Below, one piece after another: positions 63,417-64,000 of a stretch of 64,000 nucleotides of DNA; the stretch's first letter is position 1, and each line of letters opens with the position of its first letter. The notes below the pieces were generated by a model, which was not told the origin of the DNA, searched no databases, and saw only the letters and a list, made by a program, of their open reading frames with translations. Both the position numbers and the translations under genes were made by a program. The DNA is from Pseudomonas sp. S37 (GTDB lineage: Bacteria; Pseudomonadota; Gammaproteobacteria; Pseudomonadales; Pseudomonadaceae), in NCBI RefSeq assembly GCF_016658545.1, contig NZ_JACVZC010000004.1:1-64000 (forward strand). The letters run 5' to 3'.

Positions 63417-64000
63417 ATGACCAAAACAGCCATATTTGATGCGTTCGGCACGGTTGTGCGGATAGGCCACAGAACGAACCCTTACGGCCAACTGCTGCGG
63501 GAAGGCATCAAGCAAGGCCGGCGCCCTCACTCTGGTGATGCACACGTCATCATGACGCTGAACCTGGATCTGCATGAGCTCGCCGTGCACCTCGGCATCC
63601 GGCTTTCAGAACCTCGGCGGGTCGAGATCGAGTCCGCTCTGCAGGCCGAGCTCAACTCCATCGAGGCATATCCCGATGCAATTGAGGCGGTCGCCATGCT
63701 CCGCGAGCGTGGCGTTGCTCTCGGAATCTGCAGCAACCTCGCCAAGCCGTATGGCACGGCAGTGCAGCGGCTGTTTCCGAGCATGGACGCCTATGCATTC
63801 AGCTTCGAGATCGGTGCTGCTAAACCCGATCCTCGTATCTACCAGGCCCTATTGGAGATGATTGACGCCAGGCCGGGGCAATCTGCCGTGGCAACTGCAT
63901 CTGAGGCGTGGATGGTAGGCGACTCAGCCCGATGTGATCGAGACGGTGCCCGAGCAGTTGGCGTTAAAGGTCACTACTTAGATCGCTCGGGTGCTTCGCC
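63417..64000 (+). CDS. HAD-superfamily hydrolase, cut by the window end
   Basis: About 194 residues are visible and the frame is still open at base 64000. HAD motifs are in order: FDAFGTV (motif I Asp), CSN (motif II), GAAKPDPRIY (motif III Lys) and VGDSARCDRDGA (motif IV). The DAFGT form resembles haloacid-dehalogenase-type members. ATG 63417 lies 5 nt after GGGAG. It may form an operon with the recombinase-like gene. Confidence 0.82.
   Translation, partial: MTKTAIFDAFGTVVRIGHRTNPYGQLLREGIKQGRRPHSGDAHVIMTLNLDLHELAVHLGIRLSEPRRVEIESALQAELNSIEAYPDAIEAVAMLRERGVALGICSNLAKPYGTAVQRLFPSMDAYAFSFEIGAAKPDPRIYQALLEMIDARPGQSAVATASEAWMVGDSARCDRDGARAVGVKGHYLDRSGAS

Overview
The window is a Pseudomonas chromosome segment, most likely from the P. 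putida group. The evidence is high GC, a cco–hemN–anr gene order typical of Pseudomonas, an xdh–guaD–puu purine block, and many copies of the roughly 35-bp REP palindrome (core gtgggagcgggttnacccgcg) characteristic of P. putida. I could not assign a species or strain from sequence alone. I saw no tRNA, rRNA or CRISPR array; the only RNA gene I recognise is the 4.5S SRP RNA.

Region 1 (1-11.9 kb) is respiration: ccoNOQP (cbb3 oxidase), the assembly set ccoG-ccoH-ccoI-ccoS, a SafE/TauE-like membrane protein, hemN behind a perfect Anr box, and anr itself. The gene order suggests the housekeeping (Cco-1) cbb3 cluster. Region 2 (11.9-28 kb) is mostly core housekeeping: apt, recR, ebfC, dnaX, a periplasmic binding protein, a MerR/DUF2938 pair, a Phd-RelE toxin-antitoxin pair, ffs, ligA, zipA, smc and a GntR gene just upstream of smc.

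Region 3 (28-46.5 kb) is a nearly complete purine salvage and degradation block. It holds xdhABC (hypoxanthine/xanthine to urate), guaD (guanine to xanthine), aqpZ, a GntR/FCD regulator, an AzgA-type purine permease, an orphan Rhs tip, hiuH, puuE, uraD, allA, puuD (urate hydroxylase), a urate/xanthine permease and two tandem Tsx-like outer-membrane channels. Together these cover outer-membrane entry, uptake, urate formation, 5-hydroxyisourate, OHCU, allantoin, and ureidoglycolate to glyoxylate. A TTGTA(C/T)ACAA palindrome recurs in the promoters of the GntR gene, the permease, hiuH and puuE, which suggests one local regulon.

Region 4 (about 46.7 kb to beyond the window end) is an accessory island. 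It begins inside a truncated DUF808 gene, lacks REP elements, has visibly lower GC and carries small orphan genes in both orientations. It also holds two tyrosine-recombinase-like paralogues with a shared 125-bp leader and three to four copies of a structured 100-bp repeat. At its centre (53.1-58.7 kb) is a self-contained cassette bracketed by imperfect direct repeats: a four-helix membrane protein, a BrxR/CapW-like WYL repressor, and a divergent operon of a ComEC-like metallo-beta-lactamase protein followed by one polypeptide that fuses E2-like, E1/ThiF-like and JAB/JAMM domains. This is a ubiquitin-conjugation-like module with no recognisable ubiquitin-like protein and no CD-NTase, and it is the best candidate here for a poorly described defence system. 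The right end of the island and the last gene (HAD hydrolase) run off the window.
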